This document shows, piece by piece, positions 11,601-23,124 of a stretch of 64,000 nucleotides of DNA (positions within the stretch are counted from its first letter, which is position 1; every line of letters begins with the position of its first letter). The notes beneath the pieces are model-generated. The model was not told the origin of the DNA and did no database searches. It was given only the letters and a program-made list of their open reading frames with translations. The position numbers were made by a program, and so were the translations under genes. This DNA comes from Pleurostoma richardsiae (lineage: Eukaryota > Ascomycota > Sordariomycetes > Calosphaeriales > Pleurostomataceae), in the NCBI GenBank assembly GCA_030052745.1, contig JANBVO010000021.1, forward strand, positions 62,001 to 126,000, read 5' to 3'.

Positions 11601-12961
11601 AGAGCAGGAAGAGTCGCCTGAGGAAGGTAAGGAGTGAAGAGAGTCTTCCGCTGCTGCTGTTGCGGCTGCTGGGCTGAAAGTTGTGGTGCATGCTGGCTTC
11701 CCTGCAGACCCACAAAGTTTTGGCCGTTCATTTGGGCGGCTTGAAGAGCTTGCAACTGGCTGATCTGCATAGGATTTAGCTGCTGGCCCGGGTACATCCC
11801 GGGTATCAGCATCTGGTTGGGGAGCTGCACAATTTGTGGCTGACCAGGGTATTGGAAAGCATTCATGGAAGTGATCGACTGGTTCATTGAAGGTCGTGAA
11901 CGATGGCCAGGTTGAAAGCCTTGCTGAGGTTGGCCGACGCTAGGCTGGTCTTGGGCTTGACCAGCACCCTGGTTACGCCAATTGCCTTCAAAGTTCCGGG
12001 ATGATGAACGAGCGTGGCCGGAGCCATGCAGCGAACCTCCACGGCCGCCGAAGCTACCACGGTTGGGCCCGACAGCCATGCTCTGACTTCTGCCATGAGC
12101 ACCACCGCGGCCGCCTCGGGTTGAGGAACCTTGAGCGACCTGACTATCTGGAGGAGGTTGCGTAGTGGTCTTGGCTTCTTCTTCTGGCTTATCGCCAGTT
12201 GCCCCGGGACCAGGAAACTGGAACCCCGAGGTTGTTCGTTTCTGTTGGGCGATTTCCGCGGCCTTTTTGGCATCAGCCAGGGCCAGTGAGTGTCGTCTCT
12301 GGTGACCACCTCCAGAGCCGCCGCCGCCTCGCCCTCCCCGAGACGCCGAATTCTCTCGCCCAGGGGCCTGCGAGTTGTCAAAGTTGCCGAACGCAGATCC
12401 CGAGGCCCCAGAGGATGGTGCTGGAGGTGGTCCCATGCCCATATTCGGGAGTGCCGACTGATTACGGCGATGTGAAAGGGGTTGCGTGGGAGGACCCATT
12501 GAGACGTTCTGCTGTTGGAGCTGGTTCGGAAACTGGAATCCGGCTTGCGGTGACATGTTGGTCATGGGAGGCTGTAAGGGATTGTAAGCTCCGCCCGGGC
12601 CAAGACCCTGGCCGGGCGGGAGCATGCCCATATTGACATATTGTTGGTGCGTAGCTTGGATTTGCTGCTGCTGCTGCTGCAACAGCTCGATCTGCTGCTG
12701 GATAGCCAACTGTTCCACTGTGGTAGAGACACATGATGTTAGCAGCTAGCCAAGCTCTGCAGGGGATGCCATGGGAAACCGCGAGACTGCAGTAACGGGA
12801 CGGGCGTTGCGTGTGCAAGAAGGACAATGCTTACTTCCTGGATTCGCAAACATGCTCATCAGGGGGGTGAGCTCCGAGGGGCTTCTCCGATGGGCGATGT
12901 GAAGCCTCCGGCCAGCTGGCCCGGGGACGCCTCCTGCCTGAGGCTGCTGTTGCTGCTCCAT
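8683..12961 (-). CDS. SSD1: SSD1 RNA-binding protein, RNase II-like pseudonuclease
   Basis: Orthologue of yeast Ssd1 (1346 aa), an mRNA-binding translational repressor involved in cell-wall integrity and polarised growth. Exons 12961-12835, 12717-10202, 10134-8777, 8722-8683; phases agree. The last exon codes only for the conserved tail CLTIRSLNPYAL after a 54-bp intron. The N-terminal 350 residues are disordered and Gln/Gly/Arg-rich (QQQIELLQQQQQQIQATHQQ; RGG-like repeats; phosphosite-like HRRNQS and RRHSLA). Cold-shock domains and an RNB domain follow. At the RNB catalytic loop the sequence is FTLDLDGSAELGNAIHV, lacking the aspartate cluster of active RNase II/Dis3 enzymes, as expected for the Ssd1 branch, which binds but does not degrade RNA. 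An RAM-pathway NDR kinase is the known regulator in yeast. Confidence 0.95.
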
Positions 12962-14996
12962 GACGGAAAAACTAGCAGAGCGCAGATATGCACGTCAAGT
13001 GCGAGATGAGGGTGGTCCTGGGAGGAGGTTGCAGCTGTGTTACAGCTAGTGGGAGCTTGGATCGCTGTGGTTGAGGAGGTGCGCGCGACGCTGAAGTTGT
13101 TGACGAGCAAAGACAGTGTGGAGTGCTGCGAGTGGATGACGATGTGGAGTTGGCCGAGTGCGAGTGCAAAGGAGGGTGAATGAGAGGATGGAAACGGGGA
13201 TCCTGCCTTTGTCAAGGAGTGTGAGATGACGGGGACGGGAGCGTGGCAGGCGGGTGATGAAGAAGGAAGAGGTTTTTCTGGGGAGGGAGCTTGTGGCGGA
13301 GAAAGGATTGATAGATGGAAAGATAGAGGAGGTTCAAGAGAAGGCACTGGTGATGGAGGACAGGAAATCCCAGAAAGCAGGTGGTGTCTCTTTGCTGAGG
13401 AAACCGCCCACACCCAAGCGGCCCACAACTTGTCATAGGCCCGCCCGCCAGGCCGCCCGCCAGCCAGCCCAGCCAGCCAGGAGCTCCCCCCAATGGAAGC
13501 AAGGCCGCCAAGGCAGGAGGATGTACTCTGTACTGTGCCTGCCTTACATAACCACATCACATCAGGTGGAAGCAGCGGCGATGGACTCGTCTTACGCAGC
13601 GCTCAGGTATCTGCTACATGCCACTGGAGGTGGGAAGGAGGCCCGTACGCCATCTGCTCGCACAATGAGGAGGAGCACCGAGCACAGGACCCGCTTTTCT
13701 GCTTGGGATTTCCTCCGCTAAAAGCTCCTAGCGGCCCGCTGCGTGGACGCCTCCTCCCTTGCCGAAGGGAGACAGACAATGTATCAGGGACATGCGCAGT
13801 CACAGGGCGATGTTAGGTCGACCAAGACCCGAGCTTTGCTAAAGTACGATGTACGCTGTGCGCCGCTGTACATGGCTCGTATGTGCCTCTCACCGGATTC
13901 ACAGGCTTCTGGAAGAGTGAAAAGACTCCCCTATCTGCCTATGTACAGCCATGTCCTTGCTTGCCGTCATCTTCACTGCCCGGGTACAAGAAGGTCATGT
14001 CACCCCCGTTACGCGTTCTTCGCATATCGACCAGTGCGGGCGGATGGGAAGAGGCTGAAGTTGTGATGGCCGAGCTCAAAAAGCAGCCCGCGGGGTGATG
14101 TGCGCAGCTGCCGTCTCCCACATCCTGGTTTTGCTCCAGGCGGCTTTTCTCGGATAAGGTAGCAGCAGGCCCGGCAGCCTTGAGCTTTGTTCCGCGACTT
14201 TGTCAAGCCCCGAAATACGAAACGCTGACGACTGAAACTGGGCGGTGGCCTCGTACACCTTCCTGCGTCCGGACTTCGCCCGTCGTTGTGCTTCGTTCGA
14301 GGTCGAGCGAAGGATCTTGTACCGCCTAGTAGGTACAATGGTTTCCATTAAGTTGAGAAACAACGTGCAAACAGCCAACGGCCTGGCCCGTAAACCTTGT
14401 CAGTCTACCAAGACACCCAAATAGCCGCAACGACCTCCCGATCTGCTCTTCTCTGGCTCGCCGAGCTGGTGCAGAATCATATGACACTCCGCTCTCGTAG
14501 CTGCTCTTGATAATTGGAGGTCTCTGCCTTCAGTGCAGTCATGAAAGGAGCCTCCAAGACCGCTCTAAAGTCGGCAAACAGTTGAACAAAGACAGAGTAG
14601 GTCGAGCTAGGGGTAGCTCATTACTTGGCTGGGGAAGAGTCCCCTTCGGTGGATGATCCCCTACCCCACCGTACGGCACACTACGTAGCACCTGGCAATT
14701 ACCTAAGGTTTGGCAGGTAGGTACCTGCACACTCGGCCCGTGATTTTATGACCATGACCAAGGTGTAAGTCTGGTAAATCCACCACCCAATTTTCTGCCG
14801 GCAGAAACAGTCTCACCACCTGCTTGAAACAATGCTTTCAATCGGCGCGCCGAAACCATCCACTTACACAGTACATACGCGAACCACAGCACCAACTATC
14901 GTCCGAAAGACTTGCCTAGTTTCCCGTCCACTCTCTCCATTTTCTTACTTCCTTCATATGGAGTCGTCATTATAGCTATCGCGCTACTAGGGAAGC
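12962..14996. other. Divergent promoter region between SSD1 and GLE1
   Basis: About 2 kb shared by two head-to-head genes. No open frame with recognisable coding character. The part next to SSD1 (12962-13450) is purine-rich on the plus strand, that is pyrimidine-rich in the SSD1 sense direction, consistent with the long 5' leader known for SSD1 homologues. No tRNA or repeat seen. Confidence 0.5.
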
Positions 14997-16764
14997 ATGG
15001 CAGGGTCATCGCCTGCCCCTCGACTCTCCAGGAGCTCGAGGCAGAGCTTCCAATGGTCAAGCCCAGAGACGACACGGCTCGACGACTTCTTAACCGATGC
15101 GCGGAACTCAGAGTTGAGCCACAGGGAAGCTCTTGCAGCTGCTCAGGCCGAGCATACGCGCATTCGGCAGAAAGCTGAACATGTCTACGACCAGCATCTC
15201 CGCGCCGAGGAACAGCGCCGAATCCTGGAGGAGCAGCAAAGAGAAAAGGAGAGACTGAGAGCAGAGGAAGCACTTCGAGCTGAAGCTGAGAGGCTGCGCG
15301 CATTAAGGGCAAAATCAGTACCGAAACCTCGGCCTGAACCAGAGCCAGAGTTGGAGAGACCGAAGGATCGTGTACAACCACCGCAGCCCCGCGTAGTGAC
15401 GGAGTCGCCGGCGCCTCCCCAGGAACCAGTGTTATCCAAGCAAACATTCACTCCTGCTCCGAATGGCACGACAGCTGCTCAAAGAGCATCCACAGTTACT
15501 TCACCATCCACGCACCGCACCATTTTCGGGACGCCTGCTACCTCCTCACCCAGTCCGACGCTCCAGCCTGGCTTGTTCAACAAAGCAAATGCAAGCCAGG
15601 ATCTCAACAAAGCACAGTCGCCAACACCAGTCTCTCAGAAGCCTCAATCCCTCTTTTCCGCCATAAAGCCACAGTCACCTAGTCCGCCGGTTCCACAGCA
15701 GTCAAAAACAGTTCCTAATGGATCAACGATACAGCCACAAGCAGCTCAGCAGCCCGCAAAAGCGCTGACTGCGGACAGGTACTCTGCCATTCATCAGAGC
15801 CTGAAGCAGCTGCGCGCCTCGCTGGCGAAGCAGGCGGAGAGTAACAAACCGCTGAAGAGCAAGATGGGCGATATGCGACGGGAGATTAGGAAATCTGTTG
15901 GCCAGTTGACTCTGGACAAAGCGTCAAACAAGAAGATTGTAAGCTTCCCTGATCAGAGTGCCAGCACCGTGAGCTAATGATTGCACGCAGATGGATAAGA
16001 TAATGGCTACGCTCAGAGAAGGCCTCGCCAATGCCGTAGGAAGTCAACTTGTTGACCCCAGTCAGTTCGTGCACAGTCCACGGGACGCGGTAGAGGGTGC
16101 ACAACATAACGACCAGCTGCCGTCTATGTTCATCTACCTCCTGAACCACTTGTCAAAAGCCATTATCAACCAGTTCATCAACGAGTGCAGCGCAAACCCT
16201 CGGGCTGCGGACCCAATCGGAGTTGCTACAGCGCACATATTCTCTGACCCGGGCTTTCACTGGCGTGGTCAATCTCTTATCGATGTTCTCATCGCCAAGT
16301 ATCGAATTGTATGTCCCGTCCTCTTCGGCCTTAGAGGGTCCGAGAAGACAGAACAGGGCAGGCAGCGGCTTGGATGGCAGCGGAAGAGGGGCACCTGGGC
16401 AACCGAGCAGGAGCACATGGACCGCATGACGGGACTGGGGGCAGGCTATGCGGCGATATCACTGAGAGACTTCCAACGATCCAAGAAGGAGAACCCCTGG
16501 CCGCCTAGAAAGTACTGGGAGGCCTTCGCCAAGATCGTCAACACTCCGCCTCAGGAGATCTCCGATACTCAGTGCAACGTCCTCAAGGCCATGATCGACC
16601 ACTACGAGCAGCGGTTCATTGGGTTCTACGGGACGGCAGGAATCGCAGCGTTGCGGCTTGCGCTTGTGGATTTCCCAGCCAGCGCTCCGGCGAAGACTAC
16701 CCCGGTTACTTCGCTCCAAGTCCATGCACAGCTGCTCAAAAAGGATGCGGGGCTTCGGCTTTGA
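14997..16764 (+). CDS. GLE1: Nucleoporin GLE1, mRNA export factor
   Basis: Gle1 (571 aa) sits at the cytoplasmic face of the nuclear pore and, with inositol hexakisphosphate, activates the DEAD-box ATPase Dbp5 to release exported mRNPs. Exons 14997-15938 and 15991-16764, with a 52-bp phase-0 intron. The N-terminal part has a long charged coiled coil (about residues 55-105; EEQRRILEEQQREKERLRAE), then a Pro/Ser/Thr-rich disordered linker with TIFGTPATSS. The C-terminal Gle1 HEAT-like domain contains FIYLLNHLSKAIINQFINE, then HIFSDPGFHWRGQSLIDVLI, VLFGLRGSEKTEQGRQRLGW and GLGAGYAAISLRDF. These are strongly conserved. The start is the first ATG before the coiled coil. Confidence 0.95.
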
Positions 16765-17081
16765 TAAGGTGGATGGTCCAGGCGTTCGGACGAGGTTTCA
16801 TTCAAGACCATGAGATAGCATTGACACCGGCGTTTTAAGGATATGGGATCAACGAAGACTTGTGATCGTTACGTAAGGGGAGCTTGTCGCCTTTCCAGCG
16901 TGCGCTTAAGATAGGAGATGCCACAGTTGGCGCAGTCAAAAAGATGCTAGGTATATAGGGGATACCCCTGATACAGAAATACAATGTCTGCCGAAACGCC
17001 CAGCTTAAGAAGCCATCTACAGTCCTAGCAGAAGGACTCTTCCCGTATAGTAAACGCCAATTCTAGAAATTCCAGATTCAT
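16765..17081. other. Convergent 3' flanks of GLE1 and TLG1
   Basis: About 320 bp between two stop codons. Presumed overlapping 3' UTRs; no gene or repeat seen. Confidence 0.5.
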
Positions 17082-17947
17082 TCACAGCACCAGCAGCAAA
17101 ACCAACAGAACGATCAGCACGATGATCAGCAGCCCGATGCACCAGCTGCTCAGCCTGTCCTCGTTGTGCCGGATTACGTACCGCAGCTTGTCCACGCCAG
17201 TCTGCAGCCTGCCGCCCACCCGGTCCGCCAGGTTGTCCGCGACCTCCAGCATCTCCGCCTGCTCTTCCAGCTCGCGGCCCATGTCGTCCGCCTGCTGCCG
17301 CAGGGTGCCCACCGTCCGGAACACGCCGTCCAGGTGCTGGTCCTGCTCGCGCATCATCTGCTGCTGCTGCTGCTGCTCGAACTCGGCGTAGTACCCGTCG
17401 TCGCCATTGCCGCCATCCGCGCCCTCGTCGCCATCTGCGATCGCAAAGGAGCTCGGGTGCGGCAGGTCGTGGCCCGCGGCGGCGGCGGCCCCCGCCTTGC
17501 CGCCGACCACCGCGGAGTCGAGCGTCTTGGCCAGCTCCTCGCGCATGTCCTCCACCTCCCCCCCGGCCTCCTGGACGAGCCGCTTGCGGCGCGCCACCTC
17601 CCCGGCATCGAGGCCGAACTGCGTGGGGTCGCGCTCTACGGCCTTCACGGACTCGACTAGGTCGGCAAGGTCCTCGGCGAGGGAGGACAAGGCGGACTCA
17701 AGGTCGGACCGCGCGGAGGCGAGCTCGGGTGAGGCGGCGGTCGTGCTTAGGGAGCGGATGCGGAGGTAGGAGGTGAAGAGGGGGCGCGTGGACTCCAGCT
17801 GGGAGAGAACATCTCTGTGAGGGCCGGAGTTAGTCAAGTACACATGAAGGATGGACGTCGTTCTTTGACGCTGCTCTGGGGACGGCGGTTGCTTCCTTAC
17901 TGCTGGACTTGGAGGAACGGATCCTCCTCATTCGTCGAAGACATCAT
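17082..17947 (-). CDS. TLG1: Syntaxin-6/Tlg1-type Qc-SNARE
   Basis: t-SNARE of the trans-Golgi/endosome (259 aa) for retrograde endosome-to-Golgi fusion. Exons 17947-17901 and 17814-17082; intron 86 bp, phase 2. The N-terminus MMSSTNEEDPFLQVQQDV leads directly into the syntaxin-6 three-helix bundle (residues about 10-110, DPTQFGLDAGEVARRKRLVQ). A low-complexity Ala/Gly/Asp linker follows, then a Qc SNARE motif from about residue 165 (HLDGVFRTVGTLRQQADDMG, with central-layer Gln in LEEQAEML), and a C-terminal membrane anchor of mostly Ile/Leu/Val ending VLLVLLLVL. It is head-to-head with cyclophilin B. Tlg1 is the best match because of the N-terminal bundle, rather than Syn8 or Vam7. Confidence 0.88.
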
Positions 17948-18397
17948 CGTGAAGGAGCTACTCTGTCAGGCACCATGGGGCGGAGCATCTGTGTTGCGAT
18001 CGCGGTAGAGAATCGGCCCTGGAGGTGTACGTTGCGTGCGGAGGATTCATCCAGCGTACCTACGGATAGATAGCCATGGTAGCTTCACCACAGAGGCTGG
18101 GTGGAATGACGTTGCCTGTAATTTCACTGGTTCTAGCCGCTTTGGAATAGACCCGGACGCTGGGGCCAGCATCCCCCACACCACCCAGCCCCATCCAAGG
18201 CCCCTGTCCCACCTGCGTCGAACAGCTGCACCCTCATTTGAAACGTGTAGCTTACTTCTACAGCGGAGCCCTGAATCTGTCCTCTTGAAGGCCAGGCGTC
18301 GCACGTTTCCCCTCTCCAGTTCTCCTTCTCACCCAATTCCTTCTCTTCTATACTGGAATACCAGTTTCTTCGTATTTCCATCTTCCTCTAGCCCAAA
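17948..18397. promoter_or_regulatory. Shared promoter of TLG1 and cyclophilin B
   Basis: A 450-bp head-to-head interval. It must contain both 5' leaders; the right part is C/T-rich (18305-18395), typical of leaders of abundantly expressed fungal genes such as cyclophilins. No clear TATA box seen. Confidence 0.5.
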
Positions 18398-19475
18398 ATG
18401 CTCAACCTCCGGCGGCTCTTTGTGTCCGCGGCGCTCCTGCTGGGCCTGAGCGCTGTCTGCTTCTCGCAGACGGCCGCCGCGGCCAAGGGACCCAAGATCA
18501 CCCACAAGGTCTACTTCGACATCACGCACGGCGACGAGCCGCTAGGCCGCATCGTCATGGGCCTCTACGGCAAGACGGTCCCCAAGACCACCGAGAACTT
18601 CCGGGCGCTGGCGACGGGCGAGAAGGGCTACGGCTACGAGGGCTCCAGCTTCCACCGCGTCATCAAGCAGTTCATGATCCAGGGCGGCGACTTCACAAAG
18701 GGCGACGGCACCGGCGGCAAGTCCAGTGAGTCTTGACACAATCTAGGAAGCATCGTCCGAGAGGTAATACGGCGGCTGACACTCGATTCCCGCAGTCTAC
18801 GGCGAGCGCTTCCCCGACGAGAACTTCAAGCTCAAGCACACCAAGAAGGGTCTCCTGTCCATGGCCAACGCCGGCAAGGACACCAATGGCTCTCAGTTTT
18901 TCATTACTACTGTCGTGACCTCGTACGTGACAATCACTGAATGCCTTCTCACCGCTAAACAGTCCAAATTGCTGACGCGGGGTCTCTACAGCTGGCTGGA
19001 CGGCCGCCATGTGGTGTTCGGCGAGGTCCTCGAGGGCTACGATATTGTCGAGCTGATCGAGAACGTGAAGACGTCGAAGCCGAGCGACAGGCCCGACAAG
19101 CCCGTCAAGATTGTCAAGAGCGGGGAGCTGCCGGTGCCAGAAGAAGGTATTCACGTGGAGCTCTAGGGGGGTAACGATACAATCAGTATATCAGACCTCC
19201 CAAGCACCCATCCAAAACCACTCTCTTAGTGTCCCTCTGCTTTTCCTTGGGCCGTCTCTTGAAACCATCGCGTCTAGTCCGTTGGCTGATCAGTCCTGCA
19301 CGAAGGCGCCGATTCGGCGGTCGGCTACAAGACCCAAGTGCTGGCGGCGGAGTGGTCCGTCGTGCAGAAGGCACTGCTCTTTGCGGTCATTGTTGGCGGT
19401 GTCGCTCTGTACCTCCGCCTGACGAAGAAGAGGGCTGAGAGAGAGGATTTCGGATTTGAGAAGACTATGGCATAA
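18398..19475 (+). CDS. cypB: Cyclophilin B, ER peptidyl-prolyl isomerase
   Basis: Secretory-pathway cyclophilin that isomerises X-Pro bonds during protein folding. Exons 18398-18725, 18796-18922, 18992-19146 and a probable fourth, 19294-19475 (263 aa). The N-terminus is a signal peptide ([20 protein letters not shown]). Catalytic cyclophilin motifs are present: [36 protein letters not shown] and [14 protein letters not shown]. If the third intron is retained, the frame ends at 19166 with IHVEL, a KDEL/HDEL-like ER retrieval signal (209 aa). If it is spliced (G|GTATTC to CAG), a tail follows with a transmembrane segment ([15 protein letters not shown]), a basic flank and a stop at 19475. Both versions keep frame. 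The enzyme call is certain; the C-terminus is not. Confidence 0.92.
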
Positions 19476-19697
19476 AGGGCATCATGCAATTAGAGGAAAC
19501 AGGTTTTGCGTGAGCATTTGGTATATGGTGTATGATGGGTGTTGTCGCCTCCGTACCTATCGCTGTCTTCCCCGTATCACGTGTCCGCTCTTTGGTGAAC
19601 TTTGTGAAGCTCCTAAAATTTTATCAACGTCTAGCGACACTGGAACCGCCTGGAACTGCCTACACTCTATGAAAACCATAAAATTGTATATTTCAAG

Positions 19698-20160
19698 ATG
19701 AAGGTCCTGACGATAAATTTCCTCACCTGCGCGGTGAAGGCGTGCAAGTCATCGTCCAGCTCATTTCCGTTGCATCCCAAGGACGCCGAGCTGGTGCAGG
19801 ACGACGTCGAGGTCAACCCTCAGCTCATAATAAACGTGCTGCCCCGCCTCGACTGGGCCGCCCTGCAGACCACGTCCACAGAAGTAAGGCCCGGCTGTTC
19901 AGCACTCATGCCAATCCTTCTTTTTATATCTAAATGCACCGCGTGCTAACACCACTTCACAGCTTGGCTTCCCGGCACTCCCTCCGCAGCCGCCCACGCC
20001 GGAGGAGCTGCAGGCCAACGAGGAGATGCTGAAGGAGCTGCACAACCTGCTGGTGCAGACGCAGATCATGGAGGGCAAGCTGGTGTGCGGTAACTGCGGG
20101 CACGAGTACCATGTGCGGGAGGGGATTGCGAACTTCCTGCTGCCGAGCCACCTGGTATGA
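19698..20160 (+). CDS. TRM112: TRM112 methyltransferase activator subunit
   Basis: Small zinc-binding partner (127 aa) that stabilises and activates several methyltransferases acting on tRNA, 18S rRNA and release factor eRF1 (Trm9, Trm11, Bud23 and Mtq2 in yeast). Exons 19698-19883 and 19963-20160, phase-0 intron of 79 bp. Zinc ligands are visible at both ends, as in yeast: Cys11 and Cys16 (NFLTCAVKACKS), and a C-terminal C-x2-C (LVCGNCGHEYHVREGIANFL). The DVEVNPQLIINVLPRLDW region matches the family helix. It starts only about 220 bp after the end of the extended cyclophilin B frame, on the same strand. Confidence 0.95.
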
Positions 20161-20532
20161 GGCCTCAGGGCAGATCTTTTGGTGACGGAGGGAGTGACGG
20201 ACGGTGGATGGCGTGTGACTAGGGGTTGTTGGGATCTCGTGAGAACGCAAGCAGCAGTCTCTTACTGACGGATTTGCACGGCGTTCCGGAAAAGTGAGCA
20301 TTTGGGAGGCTCAAGGCTTAGACAAATACATTTACTGTTCTTGCAAGGCATGGACTTCCTGCCGGTTTTACCTGCTAAGGCATCCCGTTCTATCTAGATA
20401 ATAACACATCGCGAGGCCGGGCCGTATTGGATACCAACAAAGTAAAAGCACGCCTGAACTCCTCACATTTCAGTAGACTACACCCGTTCCAGTCTCCCAC
20501 GTTTGCCCGGAATCAGGGCACCTTCTGCCCGT
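20161..20532. other. Convergent 3' flanks of TRM112 and BIG1
   Basis: 370 bp between stop codons; presumed 3' UTRs. Nothing else seen. Confidence 0.5.
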
Positions 20533-21628
20533 CTACAACTGCTTTTTCTGAGCTGCGGGGCCCATCTCCTTGTCGAAGGCGCCGTACGAGACTTCCAGGC
20601 TAGACAGTGCAGACAGGCCGGCGTAGAGGATCGCCAGCATAACGAGAACTGCGATGAAGATCATGAAGAGGCCTTTTGAGATGAAGGTTAGCCACGCCTG
20701 CAAAATTACTTGAAACATGCAGGGGCTGTCACTCTGAGTTAAAACTTACCAGGCGTGAAGAACTGATACTTCTCGAACAGTGGGAGCCCGGCCCCGTCGT
20801 CGTCCTGCCTCCGGCCGACGTAAGGAGCCTGCGCCTGCCGCTTGAGTTCCATGCGCACCGGCTCGATGAAATCCGGCTCGTAGGCCCCGAGCTCGTGCGG
20901 GCTGGACAGGTAGATGACGGTGTAGTCGCCATCGGCGGCGTACTCTCCAAGAATCTGGCCCAGCTCATGGTCTACCCGGACAGTGCATCAGCAAGTCAGC
21001 TCGCCTCCGGTAGCATATTCAACATAAGGAGAGGCCACAACTCGTACCGTTATCACCACGAGCACTTTCCCTCTTCGTCTTCCCGGCGGGCAGAGCCGGC
21101 AGGCTGTGCTCCTCGACCTTCACATCCCGCCCGGCCTCTAGGCAGGCGCCCTTGATGTATGCGGAAAGGGCGTCCATCGACAGGTCGTCACCCAGGACCT
21201 CGGCCACGCTGAACTGACCCCTGACCGCCTTGTCGGAGATGGCGCGGCAGAGGTTCGGCGCCAGACATTTTCCCGACGGGTTCCGCAGGTCGGAGGCGTG
21301 CGCGTTCGGCTGCGAGACCAGCACGTACCGGCTCGTGGGGCATCCTCGCAGGACAGCTTCCGCCGCGGCGCGCACCTGCGCGCCTGTCTGGAGCTGGGAC
21401 TTGCTGCTAGATGGGGTTTCGAAGCTAGGTGGGCATGTGGTTAGATCTCGTGTCTCTGTGCTTTGCAAGCTTGGTCGACTGAAAGGCAGCAAGGACAGAA
21501 CGTTGATTTGTATAGTCGTGCAGGAGAGGGACTCACTCGGCTGTGGAGAAGAGGGCGAAGGGCGATGAGTCGGAGAATGCCTGGGCTGTCGCAGCAGCCA
21601 GAAGGCCGGCAGCTACGGAGAAACGCAT
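20533..21628 (-). CDS. BIG1: BIG1/VOA1-type ER membrane protein
   Basis: Type I ER membrane protein (276 aa) related to yeast Big1, needed for cell-wall beta-1,6-glucan, and to the V-ATPase assembly factor Voa1/Ac45. Exons 21628-21537, 21424-21048, 20971-20750, 20672-20533; phases agree. Signal peptide MRFSVAAGLLAAATAQAFSD; lumenal domain with paired Cys (RGCPTSRYVLVSQPNAHASD, SGKCLAPNLC); then the family hallmark LPLFEKYQFFTPG running into the single membrane span LFMIFIAVLVMLAILYAGLS and cytosolic tail SYGAFDKEMGPAAQKKQL with a KKxx-type end. The last intron uses an acceptor at CTCAAAAG|GC with a GCTAAC branch site just upstream. The more obvious TTTTGCAG acceptor further upstream would break the frame. 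Confidence 0.87.
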
Positions 21629-22070
21629 CGTGGCCCGGTTGCGCGATGTCGCTGTTGGCTGGCAATGTGTTCTTGAGGTTGAAGTTTAGCTGGAGTAGGT
21701 AGAGAGGATATGCGTAGGTGGAGCTCGCTGGCCACGATGCGAGGAGCTTAGGGCGGCAAGTTCCGGCCAATTGCTAGCCCAGGTGTGCGGCAGTGGGCTC
21801 CGCAGCGGCAAACGTCACTAAACTCTCAAGGCTTTCGTAGCGCCGTATTTAACTGAAAATCCAGGGTCTGGCGCTCGCTGGGAATCACAGGTGCTTCACG
21901 AAGATTCCCATCCAGTGCCCGCAAGCGAAGCAAAGTAACAGACGCAGGCCGTGTGCGGGATCGGCGAACACGTCCTAACAGTATCACAATCTCTTTAACG
22001 GAACTTCACCCCCTACGCAGCTTGAGGCTGCCGGGCGAACAAGGCAAGGGGGGGAAAAAATAGGACGAGG
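21629..22070. promoter_or_regulatory. Shared promoter of BIG1 and RRP17
   Basis: A 442-bp head-to-head interval with no coding content. Both 5' leaders and promoters must lie here. No clear TATA or other motif identified. Confidence 0.45.
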
Positions 22071-22806
22071 ATGTTTGCTCATCCCAGGCCGAAGAAGTCG
22101 GTTCTGCCGCCGCCCTCCAAGAAGAGGAAGACTGCGCATTCGATCGAGGAGATCACCTTCGACCGCAGCGCCCGTACGGAGTACCTGACGGGGTTCCACA
22201 AGCGGAAGCAGCAGAGGATAAAGCACGCGCAGGAGATCGCGGCGGAAAAGGAGAGAAAAGAAAAGATCGAGTTCCGAAAGCAGGTGAGACGGACAAGGAA
22301 CTCCCAGCCGGACATTTTGATGCGAGGTCAGTGGTACTCACGAGACGTAGGTCAGGGAGGAGCGAAAGCAGCAACTCGAAGACCATGTCAGGAAGGTCAA
22401 GGCCATACTCAAGGAGACTGGCATACCCGGGCTGGGCTCAGATTCCGAGTCAGAAGACGGCGAAGACGGCGACGAATGGGGCGGGTTCCAAGATGAGCCT
22501 GCGGCTCTTGAGCCGGTAGATCACGAGGAGGAGTACATTGACGAAGACCGGTATACTACCGTGACCGTGGAAGCCGTCACCGTCGACAGGGACGGCATGC
22601 ACAAGCCGAAGCGAATAACGGAAGAGGAAGAAGATGAAGATGAGGCAAAAGACAAGACAGCTGCGAAATTCGAAGGAAAGGATAGCGAGGGGAGTACGGA
22701 CAAGAAGAAATTCCCGCCGAAGAAAAAGAAGAAGAAGTTCCGATATGAATCCAAGGCGGAGAGGCAATCGGCAGAGAGGAGGAACAAGGCAAAGAGGAGA
22801 CGGTAG
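22071..22806 (+). CDS. RRP17: RRP17/NOL12 ribosomal RNA processing factor
   Basis: Nucleolar protein (222 aa) of the Nop25/NOL12 family; yeast Rrp17 is a 5'-3' exonuclease for 5.8S and 25S rRNA maturation in pre-60S particles. Exons 22071-22283 and 22351-22806, with a phase-0 intron of 67 bp. The family core is at the N-terminus: EEITFDRSARTEYLTGFHKR, then KRKQQRIKHAQEIAAEKERK and IEFRKQVREERKQQLEDHV, a long basic helix. An acidic segment follows (DSESEDGEDGDEW) and then a Lys/Arg-rich tail (KKFPPKKKKKKFRYESKAER) that should act as a nuclear/nucleolar localisation signal. Confidence 0.92.
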
Positions 22807-23124
22807 GTATTATAACGGTTGGCATCCCGAAGATGGCAACCGGAAGCGTATAATTAGATTGCCTACTGCAAACTCTAGGATGACATGATACCCTACTTCT
22901 AGACTTATCTCATCAGTCGCCATTTCGCAATCGAGAATTGTCAAGTGTCATGTCTCTCATTTAGTCCTTCATAGCAGCATGCCATGTCAAAAGCTAGGTT
23001 CCCTGAGCTGGCTGTACGACAACCCATCAATGCATATAACGTAGACGAAAACCTCCCTCCAAAGCCGGACGGGTCAACTGATTACAGCCTCCAAAGCATG
23101 TCTCCGCAATCGTGCAAAGAGAGT
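22807..23124. other. Convergent 3' flanks of RRP17 and tropomyosin
   Basis: 318 bp between stop codons, A/T-richer than neighbours; presumed 3' UTRs. No gene seen. Confidence 0.5.

Noticed and set aside
13212-13560. Overlapping open frames on both strands upstream of SSD1
   Set aside because: Compositionally biased (purine-rich strand) leader sequence; no domain and conflicting frames.
17166-17660. 164-codon plus-strand open frame rich in Leu/Val/Arg
   Set aside because: Antisense to the TLG1 SNARE motif and linker.
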